Of a stretch of DNA of 6,677 nt, positions 5,365-6,677 are shown one piece after another (positions within the stretch are counted from its first letter, which is position 1; each line of letters opens with the position of its first letter). The stretch comes from Clostridiales bacterium. Its GTDB lineage: Bacteria > Bacillota > Clostridia > Peptostreptococcales > Anaerovoracaceae. A program made the position numbers and the translations under genes. The stretch lies in the NCBI GenBank assembly GCA_012735285.1, contig JAAYHT010000317.1, positions 1 through 6,677 of the forward strand. Reading direction: 5' to 3'. Below the pieces are notes generated by a model. That model ran no database searches, was not told the origin of the DNA, and saw only the letters and a program-made list of their open reading frames with translations.

Positions 5365-6677
5365 CTATAAAAACAGCCTCTTCCTTCTCCAACCTCCATA
5401 TCTGTAATATAAATATGCAACAATGCTACTTATCACAAAGCTGCTCCCCATTCCAAGAGCAATGCCTGAATCTCCTAAAACCGAAGAAAAAATAAAGGTT
5501 AATGGATAGCGAAGAGCCCAGAAAGAAATAATGTTTAGCGCTAAAACTTGATACATTGCTCCTGAAGCTCTAACAGTCCCGTTTAGTATAAAATTTATAC
5601 CCAAAAAAGGATAGAAAAAAGCGATCGTTTGTAAATATTTTTTACCAAAATTAAGAGAACTGGGCTCTTGAATGAATAGTCTAAGCGATTGTTCAGCAAA
5701 AATAAAAATTAATAGTGCTATCAAAAACATAATAAGTAAATTATAAATCAAAGCATATTTGTCAATTCTATAAACCCTATCCCATCTATTTACTCCAATA
5801 TTCTGCCCAGCCATACTATTAACGGCTGTTCCTAATGCTTGAGCTGGTAACATAATGATACTATCTAAGCGCTGAGCAGCACTAAAACCAGCTACCACAT
5901 ACGCACCAAAAGAGTTTACAACGCTCATTATTGCAGCAATGCCAGCAGAAATTACCGACATTTGTAGACCTGATGGTATTCCTAATTTCAATATTAGCAA
6001 AATTTCTTCCTTAGCAGGTAGTGAAGGTATTGAAAAGGGTGCCAATTTTCTTTTTAGCACAAAATACAATCCCGCTATAAAAGATAATCCCTGCGCAATA
6101 ATTGTTGCTAAAGCTGCTCCATAAACTCCAAGGTTAAAATAGGCTATAAATATAGGGTCTAAAATAGCGTTTAAAACAACTGCGGCTGATACTATTTTTA
6201 ACGGAGTTTTACTATCTCCAAGGGCCCGCATAACAGTACCAATAAAATTATAGCCAATTAAAAACACAACTCCTAAGCTGTTTATTTGCAAATATATTTT
6301 AGATTGATTAATCATAGAGGTCGGAGTGTTAAGGATCTTTAATACTGTTTCAGCAAAGAAAAAACCTAATATAGTTGCTATTAAGGCTAAAATTGCGAGT
6401 AACACTACGAAAGCATTTAAATACCTAGTTAATCCCACCTCATCTTGCATGCCCTTTTGTTGCGATAAAATTGTCAGGGTAGCATTGTTAATACCTATAA
6501 TAAAAGATAAAGCAACAAAGATAACTGTACTGGCTACAGCCACAGCCCCTAAGGCATTTGCTCCTATTAAGTTCCCAATCCATAAACTATCTACAAATTG
6601 ATAAGATACTTGAAGTAGATTAGTAAGCATTATCGGTATAGAAAACGAAACTAGCTGCTTCCATATATTCCCCTTAG
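5365..6677 (-). CDS. MATE-family efflux transporter (N-terminus outside the window)
   Basis: An integral membrane antiporter that exports drugs or other organic cations using a Na+ or H+ gradient. The frame stays open to the last base of the window; upstream of the Met codon at 6630 it reads GNIWKQLVSFSIP, the standard MATE N-terminus before helix one, so that Met is internal and the true start lies beyond the edge. About 436 residues are visible, against 440-460 for the family, so few are missing. Family marks include QFVDSLWIGNLIGANALGA near the start, GTVMRALGDSKTPLK after helix four, and the related NGTVRASGAMYQVL in the second half, showing the twofold repeat; about twelve hydrophobic segments are present. 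The tail is basic (RRKRLFL). Substrate cannot be assigned. It ends 106 bases before the diguanylate cyclase gene and may be a separate transcription unit. Confidence 0.92.
   Translation of the reverse strand, partial: KGNIWKQLVSFSIPIMLTNLLQVSYQFVDSLWIGNLIGANALGAVAVASTVIFVALSFIIGINNATLTILSQQKGMQDEVGLTRYLNAFVVLLAILALIATILGFFFAETVLKILNTPTSMINQSKIYLQINSLGVVFLIGYNFIGTVMRALGDSKTPLKIVSAAVVLNAILDPIFIAYFNLGVYGAALATIIAQGLSFIAGLYFVLKRKLAPFSIPSLPAKEEILLILKLGIPSGLQMSVISAGIAAIMSVVNSFGAYVVAGFSAAQRLDSIIMLPAQALGTAVNSMAGQNIGVNRWDRVYRIDKYALIYNLLIMFLIALLIFIFAEQSLRLFIQEPSSLNFGKKYLQTIAFFYPFLGINFILNGTVRASGAMYQVLALNIISFWALRYPLTFIFSSVLGDSGIALGMGSSFVISSIVAYLYYRYGGWRRKRLFL

Noticed and set aside
5939..6601. Two open + strand frames opposite the MATE gene (5939-6124 and 6326-6601)
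   Set aside because: Antisense of a conserved transporter, with no domain or ribosome site of their own.
6628..6630. ATG at 6630 as the start of the MATE transporter
   Set aside because: The frame continues to the window end and encodes the conserved MATE N-terminal sequence (GNIWKQLVSFSIP), so this Met is internal.

Overview
This is an AT-rich window with strong GGAGG-type ribosome binding sites, tightly packed genes and protein families typical of the class Clostridia (Bacillota). I infer an anaerobic clostridium but cannot name a species. Two blocks of genes converge at about position 3094.

The left block (1-3093, + strand) reads as one operon. It holds the C-terminal end of an NMT1/SsuA-like substrate-binding protein (cut by the window edge), a TauB/SsuB-type ABC ATPase, a TauC/SsuC-type permease, a cysteine-rich protein that I believe belongs to the uncharacterised DUF5714 family, and a PadR-type repressor with an unusual cysteine-bearing N-terminus. 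Together they look like an importer for an unidentified small molecule, a cytoplasmic protein that may bind metal or act on the imported compound, and a local regulator. The ATPase has a clean in-frame loss of the ABC signature (LSGGQ) segment.

The right block (3096-6677, - strand) holds, in transcription order, a MATE-family multidrug/cation antiporter (start lies outside the window), a membrane-anchored diguanylate cyclase, a small four-helix membrane protein, and a HEAT-repeat protein. The last three are closely spaced and probably form an operon driven from the 5259-5364 gap. The diguanylate cyclase is split by a one-base frameshift in a run of five T just before its RxxD/GGDEF motifs. 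The C-terminal piece is otherwise intact, so this is a recent lesion, a sequencing error or, less likely, recoding.

There is no RNA gene, CRISPR array, insertion sequence or riboswitch that I can support. The longest non-coding stretch is the 106-base gap at 5259-5364.
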